Shown piece by piece: positions 22,901 through 35,931 of a stretch of 64,000 nucleotides of DNA (position 1 is the stretch's first letter; each line of letters opens with the position of its first letter). The translations under genes were made by a program, and so were the position numbers. The stretch is from Aphidius gifuensis (taxonomy: Eukaryota > Arthropoda > Insecta > Hymenoptera > Braconidae), in assembly GCF_014905175.1 (NCBI RefSeq), contig NC_057788.1, forward strand, positions 9,672,001 to 9,736,000, read 5' to 3'. A model generated the notes under the pieces. That model saw only the letters and a list, made by a program, of their open reading frames with translations. It did not search any database and was not told where the DNA came from.

Positions 22901-23295
22901 CTTTGGACTACTTCTGACTACAAATGACTACAAAGACTTCGATAAATGCATTGTCAGTGTAGTCAACACAATAAATGCAGTAGTCAATTGTAGTCAACTC
23001 ATAAGTTTATCAAAGACCGTGTTGGTAACGTAGATTTCTAGCTGGGATCATGTGGGTTTTTTTTTTTGTTTTTTACTGTTTACATTCATGACATTCATAT
23101 GCATATCAAAGGTTAACAAATAACAAAAATAACAGTCAAACGTACGAAATTGTATAATTAAAACCAGTCATTAAATTATTACATCTTTCTTTGTTTTTAA
23201 TTTGTTATCAATGACATTGTGTTTAGAAAAAGAATAAAATTTATTGCATTAACTACAGCTAAAGTAATTATCAAAAAACCATAGGATCAATTCAG
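22901..23295 (+). promoter_or_regulatory. Promoter cassette and 5'UTR exon, F-box copy 2
   Basis: This is the shared upstream cassette with TGACTAC-type repeats (GACTACTTCTGACTACAAAT) and GTTGGTAACGTAG. Here the usual CACGTG is CATGTG (23049-23054), the only degenerate E-box among the intact copies. The predicted 5'UTR exon ends at 23295 (CAATTCAG/GTAAATG), and a 5'UTR intron runs 23296-23557. Confidence 0.55.
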
Positions 23296-23569
23296 GTAAA
23301 TGAAAATTTATATTTTTAACAATTATATTTATAAGACAATCACGTGTATCAACTGTATTTAAACAAGTTGCATGACATTCAACATTATTTAGCTTTATAA
23401 ATATAATTTTATTGATGTTGATTTTACTGGTAAATCATCAACCTTTATTTGATCTATATCTTGGAATATATATTTTTTGATGGTTATTTTTGTTTGTTTT
23501 ATTATCCTGGATGTAATATATCTTAAATTCATTATCATTTTTCAAATATAGTTTTAGAGTTGATTTAAA

Positions 23570-25508
23570 ATGAGTGCAAAAACAATATGTATTGAGAAAG
23601 ACCAAGCAATCTCTGATGATGGTGACAAGCATCAAAAAATTGTCATCAATTCACTAGATTACGACTCATTAGCAAAAATCATCATGTTGTTGCCAATACC
23701 AGAAAGGATAGACATGGAAAAAGGTGAATATATTATTATCGAAATAAAGTTTTTTTTTTTCGTTAATAAAATATCAATGTTTCTATTATTAATTGTTTAA
23801 TTAATAATATGTTTTGTTATAGTTTGTATGAAATGGAAAGAGGCATGTCAACTAGCTTGGTATAACATTAAAAAATACAAATGTGAATCATCAATTGGAC
23901 GTTGTTATGATAACCGTTTGTTGACACAATCATACCTCAAGAAAATATTATTAAGATGTGGTAATTATCTGAAAGAATTGTCTCTCTCAGATGTTTGTAA
24001 TTCAAGTATCATGCCATTTGTTGGTGATCACTGTAAAAATTTAACAAGTCTTGAATGTGAATTTGACGTCAATTCGTTGAATAATTATCCTGGTCACTTT
24101 GTTCAAGCATTTACACAGTTGGATAAATTGAAATGCATCAAAATAACAATGGATCACAACTGCTTGAATAAGACGATTAATCTCTCTGCAATAATTGATA
24201 GTTTTCCAGAAGAAATTAATGACATTCATTTATTTGCTAAACCATGGTGGAATCGAGAACAAAATATTCCCATGGTAAGTTGTTATTGAATATCAACAAG
24301 TTGTTTATGTATTACCAGTGACAAACAATACTATCAGTTACATACAAATCATTTGAATAAATTTTTATTATTTTCAGACTTTAAAAAAATTTAAAAATCT
24401 TCAAAAATTGACAATACATGACTTTTGTTTAGACATTATAAACCTTCAAGAAATAGCAGACATAACAACACTCGTTCATCTTAGCATTGAGTTATATGAA
24501 AAACACATAGAGTTTCCTCTTTTTGATAAACTCGTTAATTTGGAGTATATCGACTTAACGATGGATGCTGGCTTTAATGCGAAAAAACTCTCTACAAAAG
24601 TACTTGAGACTATTTTTCGGACATGCAAAAATCTAAAACATCTTGATATTCCATGGGGGTCTTATGATCTAGCTGGAATTTCTCTTGACAAATGGATGAA
24701 TATTCAAAACTTGGAACATCTTGGTTTTTCTTGTGATATCATGCCTGACTTAGCAAATATGATTGTTGAATATTGCGAGAATTTAAAACATTTAAGAATA
24801 ATGTGTTCCAATATACTAAATACAGCTGTTTTGAAAAAGTTGACAGAGTTGAAAAATCTTGAATGTTTAATATTGTTAGGTGACTATTCGCTCAAAGAAG
24901 AATCAATAATCGCAATTTCAAACAATTGTAAAAAACTTAAACGTTTAGAAATTCCTTATTGTAACATAGTATCATCTATTGATGGTGAGCCACTTATTTC
25001 TCCATCTGTTCTTGATGAGTTATCAAAATTACAATGTCTTGAATATTTAAACTTGTGTAATGTAAAAAATCTTGAAGATAGTACAATCATTGCAATCGCT
25101 GATAATTGTAAAAACTTAAAAAGTTTAGATATCCAATGTTGCACAGGTATTACTGAAACAGGTTTCAATGCTTTAACAAACTTGGAAATTTTAAAAGAAC
25201 TTGATGTGAGTCATGATATAATTACAGACAGCTTCCTCCTCAAGTTGAAAGGATTGAAAGAATTGCATTGTAATAAATGCAAAAAACTTACTGATGTTGG
25301 TATTATTCAATTCATAAAAAATAGTCCAGATCTTGAAAAGATTAGTGTCCAACGTATATATAATATTACAGATAAGATGATTATTGCTGCTGATCAGGTA
25401 ACTAAAAACCGTACAAATGGTATCATTTTACACATAATAATAAATGATTATTCAATAATTGAAGCTTCTAAGTCAATAATTACATCTCAATGGTTAGTTG
25501 TTGAATAG
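23570..25508 (+). CDS. F-box/LRR protein, copy 2
   Basis: Exons are 23570-23723, 23823-24274 and 24378-25508, giving 578 residues in frame. An in-frame TGA/TAA-type stop context directly before ATGAGTGC fixes the start. The F-box crosses the first intron (LPIPERIDMEK / VCMKWKEACQLAW). The first part of exon 3 (TIHDFCLDIINLQEIADITT) is almost identical to copy 3, while its later LRRs (CTGITETGFNALTN) are closer to copy 5, suggesting exchange between paralogues. It ends with the family C-terminus ATKNRTNG-like (VTKNRTNGIILHIII) and SQWLVVE. AATAAA lies at 25709. There are no frame defects, so it is likely functional. Confidence 0.88.
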
Positions 25509-26400
25509 ATTTAATTGTAGTTATCATATACTTCCTTTCTAATTTACGCGTTATATTCTTCTATAATTCATTCTTAAAAACACTTGCAAAATGACATTGT
25601 GAAGACATTGTAAAAGAACATTTTTATTATAGCTTGTTTTCGATATTACTATTGGAATCATATAAATTTTAATGTCAATGTTAATATTTTTGTAGAGCAA
25701 AGTTTAAAAATAAATATACTTTTTCATCAAATAAATATAATTTTTTGAATCAGAAAATTATTTCTACCTTTCTTTATATAAATTTTCTATTCTTTTAATA
25801 AATTATAATTTTACAATTGTATAAATAAAAATTGAAGCAATTACAAACTTTATTGTATTGTTTGCTTCTTCAATAAAAGGAACTGTTTCTTCAAGAAATT
25901 CCAAGTATACAAAAAAATATCAATTATATCTTAAATAATAATAATTAAAAATTAAAATGATAAAATATCCATATCTAATATTCATATCAGTCAAAGTTGT
26001 AGGTCTTAAATAATATTATGGTATTGGTGTATAAAAAAGGCCACGCTTTCGTCCGACAAGTGGTCCATCAACATGCGATCTTTGATTTAATTTTCCAGAT
26101 AATTTTTATAATTTAGGACATAGTTTTTTGTTGATCCATCATATTAATATATATCATTTTATTCTTGAAGGTTGAACAAAGTCTTGTAATCGTCAGAATT
26201 TGATAACAAAAAAAAAAAGATAAGGTGGTTTAGAAATGTGTTGATAGTCAAAATAGATAGCCAGAGTTTAGTAAAAAAAAAAAAAACAATATGTCTTGTA
26301 ACGAGACGGATTGCTCCTGCGCATATTTCTATGTTCCCACCACATTTACCTGACGTGTAACGTTGGCAATGTGGAGTGTTTTCGTGTAAATTAAATTATT
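25509..26400. repeat. Repeated F-box 3' flank and linker
   Basis: This is the 3'UTR followed by a linker (GAAATTCCAAGTATAC, CACGCTTTCGTCCGACAAG, ATGTCTTGTAACGAGACGG). The linker recurs at about 42800-43330 and 53030-53521 (plus), and ends of it at 61090-61240 (minus). It marks the amplified unit. No gene is seen. Confidence 0.6.
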
Positions 26401-26825
26401 AAAATAGAAAAATCACTTCAAGTCCGGCCACCAAGATGACAAGGTGCGTCCGAAAAGCACACTTGCTCCACATATAATCGTGACGTGGCTTTGCCACCTC
26501 ACAAATCAGTACAATTTATACTTGATATTTAACAGTCTATCTGGTAAAATAAATATTTAATAAATTATTTAATTAATATATAAATAATTTAATTTTATTA
26601 AATCTAAAACTGTGTTTTATTTTAGAAGAATTTTAAAATAAATAAAAAAGTAAAGGTGAAGAGAATCGACACGTTACAGTCTGTTGAAAAATTAATAATT
26701 TGTTAATGATTATTATTATTAATTAATGGAGAAGACATTCAAGTAGAAGACAAAAAAATAATCATCAGTTTTGGTTGTTCAATTCAAGTAACAGGACAAA
26801 AAAAATCTCATTGTCAACTTGTAAA

Positions 26826-29460
26826 ATGTCAATGAAAATGGCTTCAAAAAAACCAATCTTTCAAATTGTATTAATGGCACACATATTTATTTTGAGTAAG
26901 TAATAATTACACTATATTTATCTTTTTTTATTTTTTTTATCCGCTTTACATTTATTATAAATTTTTTTTTTTTTTGAATTGCTTTTATCTTTACCCCGTG
27001 CTGAAACGTTCGAGTCACTTGTTTAATATTTTTATTGAAGTAGATTTTTGGACTGTGAAAGATAAAAATGAGAGTTGAGAAAAAAAAAAAAAAAAACCAT
27101 AAAAGGTTATTAATTAAACTATTTCACTTTATCAATTAAATATCGTCAAAAAATAATAATTTTAAATAAAATTAATATTATGTTATCAACTGAAAAATAT
27201 ATACCTATCACATATTTTACGGTAAATAAATTTTTATTGATTTAAACAAGAAACAAAAATAAAATCAGTAAAATAAAAGTTGAAATTAAAATAAATGTTA
27301 AATAAAACGCAGATTTTTATATTATTATTTCTACATTTTTCTATGATTTTTTATTTTTTCAAATAGCTGAAAAGATAAAAAATCTATACATCGATTAGTT
27401 AGTCACCAAAGTATTTTATTGTTAAAATTAAAAAAAAAAAACTGAGAATAAAAAAAAATAATAATAAATAAAGTATTTTAGTATATTTTATTTTTTTTTA
27501 ATTTCTTCAAGTCAAGAAACTTATCAGACACGTGTAGATTATCGATAGTATTACTATACATTTACTAAACTATACTAATAATAACAAGTTTTTTTTTTTT
27601 TTTTCTTATCGTATAATATCTTTTGAATTTTTTTATTTTTCAAATTTTTTTTTATCTTTAATGTTTGACCTTGTAAATTGGTAATTATTTTTTAAAAAAT
27701 TTAACTTTCTACACGAACAAATTTATATAGATTTTGTTTATTTAATATTTTTATTTTTTGCACGAACAATTTAACGGTGTATCAATACACCACCAAATTT
27801 ATGTAACAACAACATTGCCGATTACGAAATAACTGTTACAATATATCGTGATATTTATCCTTTCTATATGTATTTGAAACAACTATTTCCAATATTTGTT
27901 GGAATTATTATATTAAAAATTTTTGCTTAAATTTCATCAACTGGAATATATTTCATGAGATATTTATAACAAGTGTTATAGAAATAAAAAAAAACTACAA
28001 ATGAAGATACAAATTTGATATATGGTAGAAATTTACCTAATTTACCTAATATGGTAGAAAATTACCTATGTGGTAGAAATTTTTTACATGTATTTTCTTT
28101 GTCGATAGGGCAACCCCCTTAATTTTTTTTACTCTGAGCACTAAGTTATATACAATGTTTTAAAAATTTAGATTAGAGAAATAATTTTTTTTTTGTTATT
28201 ACAGTTAACAAATAATAAAAAAGCGGAAACCAAATCAGCACCATCACAGGATTTCATTAATATGTCGGGTTTGTTATTTTAACGTTAGTATTATTAGGGG
28301 GATTGGGAACTTTTTTAACCATTGAATCCTCTTCATAGTCTGGTCAAAATCTGTCCAACTTGGGGAAGTTTTAAGTTTTTTAAAACAAAAAATATAGGGC
28401 GGTATGTAATCGGGGCTCGCGAATCGAATGGTGCATGGGGTTTAAAATTTGATAGGGACAAGGGAAAGGGTTGAAAAAAAATAATTAAATATATAAAAAA
28501 GTCAATTACGCGTTTCCCGTTAGACTTAGAGTAAAATGTTTCAAGTAAAAGTTGTCACCATTGTTTATCACCATTCCTTAAGAATGTATCAATCGCGTCA
28601 TATAAATCGCGTCATGTATTTAGTCTAATTTATTTTGATCAAATTCTAAGTTTACGAGAAAATTTTTTTATTTGGTTTATTTCTTCGGATATTAAATGGT
28701 AATAGTTTTTTTTTAAAAAGCGGATCAAATCTTTAGTATAAAGCAATACGCTCTCAAAATAATCCTGAATCTTAGTAACATTACCGCTAGTCGCGAGTTT
28801 AAACTTGAAGCCGGCATCAAAATGAAAAAAAATTAAAAAAACCAAAAAAAATATTACAAGTATCTGCAATAAAGATACTGGTAAACAGGTAGTGTGTTGA
28901 TTCTGTGTTGTTTTCCTTCATATGTTCTTCGTCAACTATAGTAACAAAAAAAAAAAATAATTTCCTTGGTTTTAATGCTTGAAATTATTTTTTTTTTTTG
29001 TTATTACAGTTAATGAAAAATATATAAAGGAAAACAAAACAGAAAGTACAACATACGACCTGATTGCCGGTATCTTCATTGCAGATACTTATGTAATTTT
29101 TCTGGTTTTCAATTTTTTTTCATTTTGATGGTAGCCCTTACGATAGGGGTTATCGTTGGGGCTAGCATCGAAATGGAAAAAAAAATAAAAGCCAGAAAAA
29201 TTATAACTAATAAGTCATGAAGAATTCTTTACCTTTACTTAAAAATGTATCAATTGTGTGAAATACTTGGTCCAACTAAGATTTGAGTGTCGAAAAAGTT
29301 CCCAATCATCTTAATAATACTAACAATAAAATAATAGACTCAGAAGAAGATGTTTTGAAAAAAAATTGCAACACTACCCACAAAATTGCAACAACAACAA
29401 CAACAACATCATATTTCTTTTCGTTTTTTGGATTTAATTTGTAATATACCAAGAAATGAT
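26826..29460 (+). pseudogene. Family S remnant B with internal inversion
   Basis: The signal-peptide exon 26826-26895 (MSMKMASKKPIFQIVLMAHI, then FIL) is followed by a clean GTAAGT donor. The next exon at 28205 (after TTATTACAG) hits a stop within four codons but keeps the AETKSAPSQ-like text in another frame. A second exon at 29010 reads NEKYIKENKTESTTYDLIAG but has lost its donor and runs to a stop. Between them the minus-strand piece 28639-28935 is inverted family S sequence. The ACA-rich tail and 3'UTR (29360-29460) close the unit. It is not functional as a whole, though the signal exon is intact. Confidence 0.65.
28639..28935 (-). pseudogene. Inverted family S exons inside remnant B
   Basis: On the minus strand an acceptor (CTATAG at about 28936) leads into VDEEHMKENNTESTHYLFTS. 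An open frame at 28639-28869 contains NVTKIQDYFESVLLYTKDLI and KKNYYHLISEEINQI. This aligns by eye with NITKSKDYFISVLITEDLIH and ENYYHLIFNEINKI of the intact gene at 11264-12012. Opposite orientation to its surroundings shows a local inversion. The same head-to-head layout exists at 58230-58620, so the inversion predates the segmental duplication. Confidence 0.65.
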
Positions 29461-29591
29461 GTATATTTCGCATCAACAAATAAATAAATAATAACAAAAT
29501 TATAAACATTATTCGTGGTTTAAACATTTTTAATTGAAAAATATTAAATTTCACTTGTTAAGTTAGTATTTGGAAATTCAATAATACCTTC

Positions 29592-29712
29592 TTTAGCATT
29601 CTATGTTCCATGTACACAATTATATAACTAAGTAAAATCATTAATATCAGCCCATCAAATTGTTTTTTTATGTGTTTAGAAAACCCACATGGGAAAAGCT
29701 CATTCTATATGG
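29592..29712 (+). repeat. Recurring exon-like cassette (TTCCATGTACAC)
   Basis: TTCTATGTTCCATGTACAC, then a gap, then GTGTTTAG and AAACCCACATGGGAAAAGCT. Copies are at 22501-22622, about 38011-38045 (5' half only), 44881-45003, 57255-57372 (minus) and 61340-61475. The splice-like centre suggests a remnant of a spliced gene or a noncoding exon. Function is unknown. Confidence 0.45.
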
Positions 29713-29980
29713 GAAAAATAATATATATTATTCTAATCAATAATTCACGAAAATAGATTGATTAATTGTACACCTGAATATTCATAGAGCCATGAATATT
29801 TCTCAAGATTTTTCGAAAAAGAAAAACAAATATTATATTGAATTAAACAAGTGAAGTCATCAGTAAAATTATTTGATGTAGTTTGATGCGATACTGGGTT
29901 TAACTTTCGATAGCTGACAATAAATTACAGCACAATGTATTTGTTTATTATGATTTATAATATTCAAAATTTTTTTATTT

Positions 29981-30386
29981 ACAATTTGAAACTTTGGAAT
30001 ACTTCTGACTACAAATGACTACAAAAACTTCGATAAATGCATTGTCAGTGTAGTCAACACAATAAATGCAGAAGTCAATTGTAGTCAACTCATAAGTTTT
30101 CAAAGACCATGTTGGTAAGGTAGACTTCCAGCTGGGATCACGTGGGTTTTTATTTTTTGTTTTTTACTGTTTACATTCATGACATTCATATGCATATCAA
30201 AGGTTAACAAATAACAAAAACAACAGTCAAACGTACGAAATTGTTTTATTAAAACCAGTCATTGAATTTTACATCTTTCTTGGTTTTTAACTCGTTATCA
30301 ATGACATTGTATTTGGAAAAAGAATAAAATTTATTGCATTAACTACAGCTAAAGTAATTATCAAAAAAACCATAGGATCAATTCAG
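29981..30386 (+). promoter_or_regulatory. Promoter cassette and 5'UTR exon, F-box copy 3
   Basis: This is the shared cassette with a perfect E-box CACGTG at 30139-30144 in the context CAGCTGGGATCACGTGGG, 512 bp before the ATG. The 5'UTR intron is 30387-30643, and the AGTTGATTTAAA leader precedes the ATG. Confidence 0.6.
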
Positions 30387-30655
30387 GTAAATGAAAATTT
30401 ATATTTTTAACAATTATATTTATAAGACAATCACGTGTATCAACTGTATTTAAACAAGTTGCATGACATTCATTATTATTTGGCTTTATAAATATAATTT
30501 TATTGATGTTGATTTTACTGGTAAATCATCGACCTTTATTTGATCTATATCTTGGAATATATATTTTTTTATGGTTATTTTGGTTTATTATATTAATCTG
30601 GTTGTGATGAATTCATCATTATTTATTAAATGTATATTTTCAGAGTTGATTTAAA

Positions 30656-32523
30656 ATGAGTGCAAAAAGAATATGTATTAAGAAAGACCACGCAATCTCT
30701 GATGATCAAAAAATTGTCATCAATTCACTGGATTACGACTCATTAGCAAAAATCATCATGTTGTTGCCAATACCAGAAAGGATAGAAATGGAAAAAGGTG
30801 AATATATTATTATTAAAATAAAGTTACTTTTTTTTTTAAATAAAATATCAATGTTTTTATTATTAATGATTAAATTTGATACTTTTCATTCTAGTTTGTA
30901 CCAAATGGAAAGAGGCATGTCAACTAGCTTGGTATGACATTAAAAAGTACAAATGTAAATCATCAATTGGGCGTTGTTATGATAACTGTTTATTGACACA
31001 ATCATACCTCGAGAAAATATTATTGAGATGTGGTAATTATTTAAATGAATTGTCTCTCTCAGATGTTTGTGACTCAAGTATCATGCCATTTATTGGTGAT
31101 CGCTGTAAAAATTTAACTATCTTGGAATGTAAATTTGATGATAATGTCTTAATTAATAATGCTGACCACTTTGTTCAAGCATTTACACAGTTAGATAAAT
31201 TGAAATGCATCAAAATAACGGTGGATCAAAACTACCCGAAGGAGACGATAAATCTTTCTGCAATAATTAATAGTCTTCCAGATGAAATTAATGAAATTCA
31301 TTTATTTGCTAAACGATGGTGGGATGAAAAACAAAATATTTCCATAGTAAGTTATTATAGAATATCAACAAGTTTTTTATGTATTACTAGTGACAAACAA
31401 TACTATCAATTAAATACAAATCATTTGAATAAATTTTTATTATTTTCAGACTTTAAAAAAATTTAAAAATCTCCAAAAATTGACAATACAAGACTTTTGT
31501 TTAGACATTATAAACCTTCAAGAAATAGCAGACATAACAACACTCGTTCATCTTAGCATTGAGTTATATGAAAAACACATAGAGTTTCCTCTTTTTGATA
31601 AACTCGTTAATTTGGAGTATATCGACTTAACGATGAGTATTGATTATGATGCGAATAACTTCTCTACAAAAGTACTTGAGACTATTTTTCGTACATGCAA
31701 AAATCTAAAACATCTTGATATTCCATGGGGGTCTTATGATCTAGCTAGAATTTCTCTTGACAAATGGATGAATATTCAAAACTTGGAATATCTTTGTATT
31801 TCTTGTGATATCATGCCTGACTTGGCAGATACAATTGTTGAATATTGTAAGAATTTGAAACATTTGAGAATAACTAGTAACAATACAATAGATACTGCTT
31901 TAAAAAAGTTGACAGAATTGAAAAATCTTGAATGTTTAATATTGGATGGTGAGTATTCTCCGCTCAAAGAGGAATCAATAATCGCAATTTCAACCTATTG
32001 TAAAAAACTTAAACGTTTAGAAATTGCTGAATGTATAATAGAACCAGCTATTGATGGGGACCTACTGTCTTCTCCATCTGTTCTTGATGAGTTATCAAAA
32101 TTACAATGTCTTGAACATCTAAACTTAAGTTTTACAGAAATCCTTGAAGACAGTACAATTATTGCGATTGCTAATAATTGTAAAAACTTAAAAAGTTTAG
32201 AAATCGGAAATTGCACAGGTCTTACTGAGACAGGTCTCGTTGCTGTATCAAACTTGAAAAGTTTAGAAAAACTAGGAGTAAGCTTTCTTGATAAAATTAC
32301 AGACAGATTCCTTATCAAATTGAAAGGCTTAAAGGAATTGAATTGTTCTTTTTGCCAGGAACTTACTAATGCTGGTATTATTGAATTTATAAAAAATAAC
32401 CCAGATCTTGAAAAGATTACTCTGTTTGGTATAGATAATTTGACAAGTGACTTGGTTATTGCTGCTGATCAGGCCACAAAAAATCGTACAAATGGTATCA
32501 TTTTACACCTAACAAGGTTCTAA
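30656..32523 (+). CDS. F-box/LRR protein, copy 3 (shortened C-terminus)
   Basis: Exons are 30656-30797, 30895-31346 and 31450-32523, giving 555 residues. Exon 1 lacks four codons (DDGDKD reduced), which keeps the frame. The F-box reads LPIPERIEMEK / VCTKWKEACQLAW. Exon 2 ends on an unusual ATA/GTAAG. Exon 3 starts like copy 2, but its last LRRs (SFCQELTNAGIIEF) match copy 7. The C-terminus stops at NRTNGIILHLTRF, about 25 residues short of the other copies, with SQWLV lost after a frame change. It is probably still expressed, because frame and splice sites are intact. Confidence 0.85.
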
Positions 32524-33330
32524 TAATTCAATCTTAATGGTTGATTCGTATATGGTTATAAAGACTGTCCCATTTTAATCTATATAAATAGATTTTTCTT
32601 AAAAAATATGCCTTCAATTTAAAAATGATTCAAGCAAAAGTCGTAGGATTCGCAAAGGATAATTAAATATATAGTTTACATACCTTTTTCTAATTTATTA
32701 TTACTTTTAATCATATAAATTTGAATGTCAATGTTAATAATTTTATAAGACAAGGTTACAAATTAATTATATTTTCTTAGATAAATAAAAAAAAAAATAG
32801 AAAAGAGAAGAATTATTAATTGTAATTTTGTTGTATATATCTTGGTTTGATAAATTGTTTGATAAATAAATAAATAAATTTTTGGTATGGAACAATTATT
32901 TTTACTTTCAATGGAAAATATGTCATAACAGCTTTGACGATAATCAAGTAACTTAAAGAAACATTTTATATTTTTTCAATAAACATGCCACTTATTATTG
33001 ATACTTACAAATTTGTAAAAAAGGTAAATTCTTAAACATGACAATCGCATCTTGTTGACAATATATTTTGTTAATAAATAATAATTCACAAAAATAAATT
33101 GATTAATTATTCATCTAAACAAATATTATATTTCAAAAATAACGAATATTTTTATTTATTTAATTAACAATTAGGTAGTTTAATTAGAAAAATAATGAAT
33201 AGATAAATACAAGAAGATCATTGAAATGAACAAACAAAGTACTCAGTAAAATTATTTGATGTAGTTTGATGATACACTGGGTTTAACTTTTAACAGCACC
33301 AATTATTTGTTTGTTATCATAGTTTATAGT
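32524..33330. repeat. 3' flank of copy 3, duplicated after copy 7
   Basis: Sequence from about 32640 (TACCTTTTTCTAATT) to 33330 is repeated after copy 7 (52290-53000), including TGATGATACACTGGGTTTAA. This shows a segment spanning copy 3 and the copy 4 promoter was copied. No gene is seen. Confidence 0.5.
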
Positions 33331-33704
33331 TTTTTATTTACAAATTGAAACTTTTGACTATTTTTGACTACAGCTTTGATAAGTATATATTGAAGTCAAC
33401 TAATGAGTTATCAAAATTTGAAACTATGTTGGTAACGTAGACTTCTAGCTAGGATCACGTGGGTTTTTTTTTTTTACTGTTTACACTTTACATTCATATC
33501 AAAGGTTAACAAATAACAATAGCAATTAGCACAATTAACAGTCAAACGTACAATATTGTTTAATTAAAACCGATCATTAAATTATTACATCTTTTTTTTG
33601 TTTTATCAATTTGTTATCAATAACATTGTGTATGAGAACAGGAAAAAATTATCGCATTATAACTATACTAAATTAATTATTAAAAAAACAAAGGATCAAT
33701 TAAG
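33331..33704 (+). promoter_or_regulatory. Promoter cassette and 5'UTR exon, F-box copy 4
   Basis: CACGTG lies at 33457-33462 within CTAGCTAGGATCACGTGGG, after TTGGTAACGTAGACTT. The TGACTAC repeats are shortened here. The 5'UTR intron is 33705-33976, and it contains a (TA)n run at 33881-33893. Confidence 0.55.
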
Positions 33705-33988
33705 GTAACTGTAAATTCATAAATTCAACATTTACATTTATTAAATAATTTCGTGTAACAACTGTATCTTAATATCTTGCATGGCATTCAATATTATTTG
33801 GCTTTAAATATAATTTTATTAATGATGATTTATTGCTGGTAAATCATCACCTTTGATTGATCTACATCTTGGAATATATATATATATATATATTTTGATG
33901 GTTATTTTTGTTTATTATATTATTCTGGTTGTAATACATTTAAATTCACTATCATTTTTTTAATATATCTATTCAGATATGACTTAAA

Positions 33989-35931
33989 ATGAGTGCAAAA
34001 AGAATATGTATTGAGAAAGACCAAGCAATCTCTGATGATGGTGACAAGGATCCAAAAGTCGTCATCAACTCACTGGACTACGACGTATTAGCACAAATCA
34101 TCATGATGTTGCCAATATCAGAAAGAATAGACATGGAAATAGGTGAACATTATTATCAAAATAAATTTTTTTTTTGTTGATAAAATATCAAAATTTCTAT
34201 TACAAATTATTAAATCTGATACTTTTTATTCTAGTTTGTACCAAATGGAAAGAGGCATGTCGGCTAGCTTGGTATGACATTAAAAAATACAAATGTGAAT
34301 CATCAATTGGACGTTGTTATGATAACCGTTTGCTAACACAGTCCTACCTTGAAAAAATATTATTAAGATGTGGTAAATATCTAAAAGAATTGTCCCTCTC
34401 AGATGTTTGTGATTCGAGTATTATGCCATTTGTTGGTGATCACTGTAAAAATTTAACAACCTTGGAATGTAAATTTGATGATAATTTCTTAATTGATAAT
34501 GCCGATCACTTTGTTCAAGCATTTACACAGTTGGATAAATTGAAATGCATTAATATGTTACTGAACTATACGACTAAAAATAAAACAATTGATCTATTTG
34601 AAATAATTAATAGTCTTCCAGAGGAAATTAATGAAATTCATATACTTAATAAATGCTGGTGGAACGATAAACGAGCAGCTCTTTTTGTAAGTTATTATTG
34701 AATAACAACTCCAGTTGTTTATCACCAGTGACAAACAATACTATCAATCAAATAAATACAAATTATTTTAACGAATTTCTATTATTTTCAGACTTTAAAA
34801 AAATTTAAAAATCTTCAAAAACTGACTTTACATGGCCTTTGTTTAGACAAGCTAATTCTTCAAGAAATATCAGAAGCAACAACACTTGTTCATCTTAACA
34901 TTGAATTATATGATAAACACATAGAGTTTCCTCTTTTTGATAAACTCGTTAATTTAGAATATATTGAAATAGAGGTTGAAACAGAAGATGAAGACAAGAA
35001 AGTCTTTACAAAAGTGGTCAACACTATTTTTTGTAAATGCAAAAATCTAAAACATCTTGATATTCCACATGACTTTTATGATCTTGCTAAAATTCCTTTG
35101 GCAGAATGGGAAAACTTTAAAAATTTAGAATATCTTCGTTTATCTTGTTATGAAGTACTATCTGACTTAGCAGATACAATTGTTAAATATTGCAAGAATT
35201 TGAAACACTTGTGCATGAACCCTATATGCCATTTTATAAAGACAAATGTTGTAAAAAAGTTAACAAAATTAGAAAATCTTGAAATTTTACAGATGAATGA
35301 CTATGGCCTCAGTGAGGAAGCAATAATCGCAATTTCAAACAATTGTAAAAAACTTAAACATTTAGAACTTGATAATTGCTATTTAGTACCATCTATTGAT
35401 AGTGAGGAACTTTCTTCTCCATCTGTTTTAAGTGAGTTATCAAAATTACAATATCTTGAACATCTAAGCTTGATTTGTGCAGAAAATATTGAAGATAATA
35501 CAATTATTGCTATTGCTAATAATTGTAAAAACCTCAAAAGTTTAGATATATGTGGTATCAGTGATGATATTACTGAAACAGCTCTCGTTACTTTAACAAA
35601 GTTGGAAAATTTAGAAATACTAAGAGTTAGCTTTTGTAATATTTCAGACAGCTTCATTATCAAGTTAAAAGGATTAAAAAAATTTGATTGTGATAATTGT
35701 GAGAATCTTACTGATACTGGTATTATTGAATTTATAAAAAATAACCCAGATCTTCAAGAGATCTATGCCGTGGGAATAGATAATATTACAATTGACTTGG
35801 TTATTGCTGCTGATCAGGCAACAAAAAATCGTACAAATGGCATAATTTTACGCTTACGAATATCTAATCCGCCAGAAGGACGAACTTTTAAGTCAAATAT
35901 TGAATCTCAATGGTTGGTTGTTACTAGTTAA
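33989..35931 (+). CDS. F-box/LRR protein, copy 4
   Basis: Exons are 33989-34142, 34235-34686 and 34792-35931, giving 581 residues. The F-box is LPISERIDMEI / VCTKWKEACRLAW. It pairs closely with copy 6: both have MLLNYTTKNKTIDLFEIINS-type text in exon 2 (copy 6 differs slightly), DLAKIPLAEW in exon 3 and RLRISN near the end. Exon 2 ends LFF-like (CTTTTT/GTAAG) rather than the usual ATG. The LRR count is about as in other copies. It is intact, and downstream lies ghost copy 1, as ghost copy 2 lies downstream of copy 6. Confidence 0.87.
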
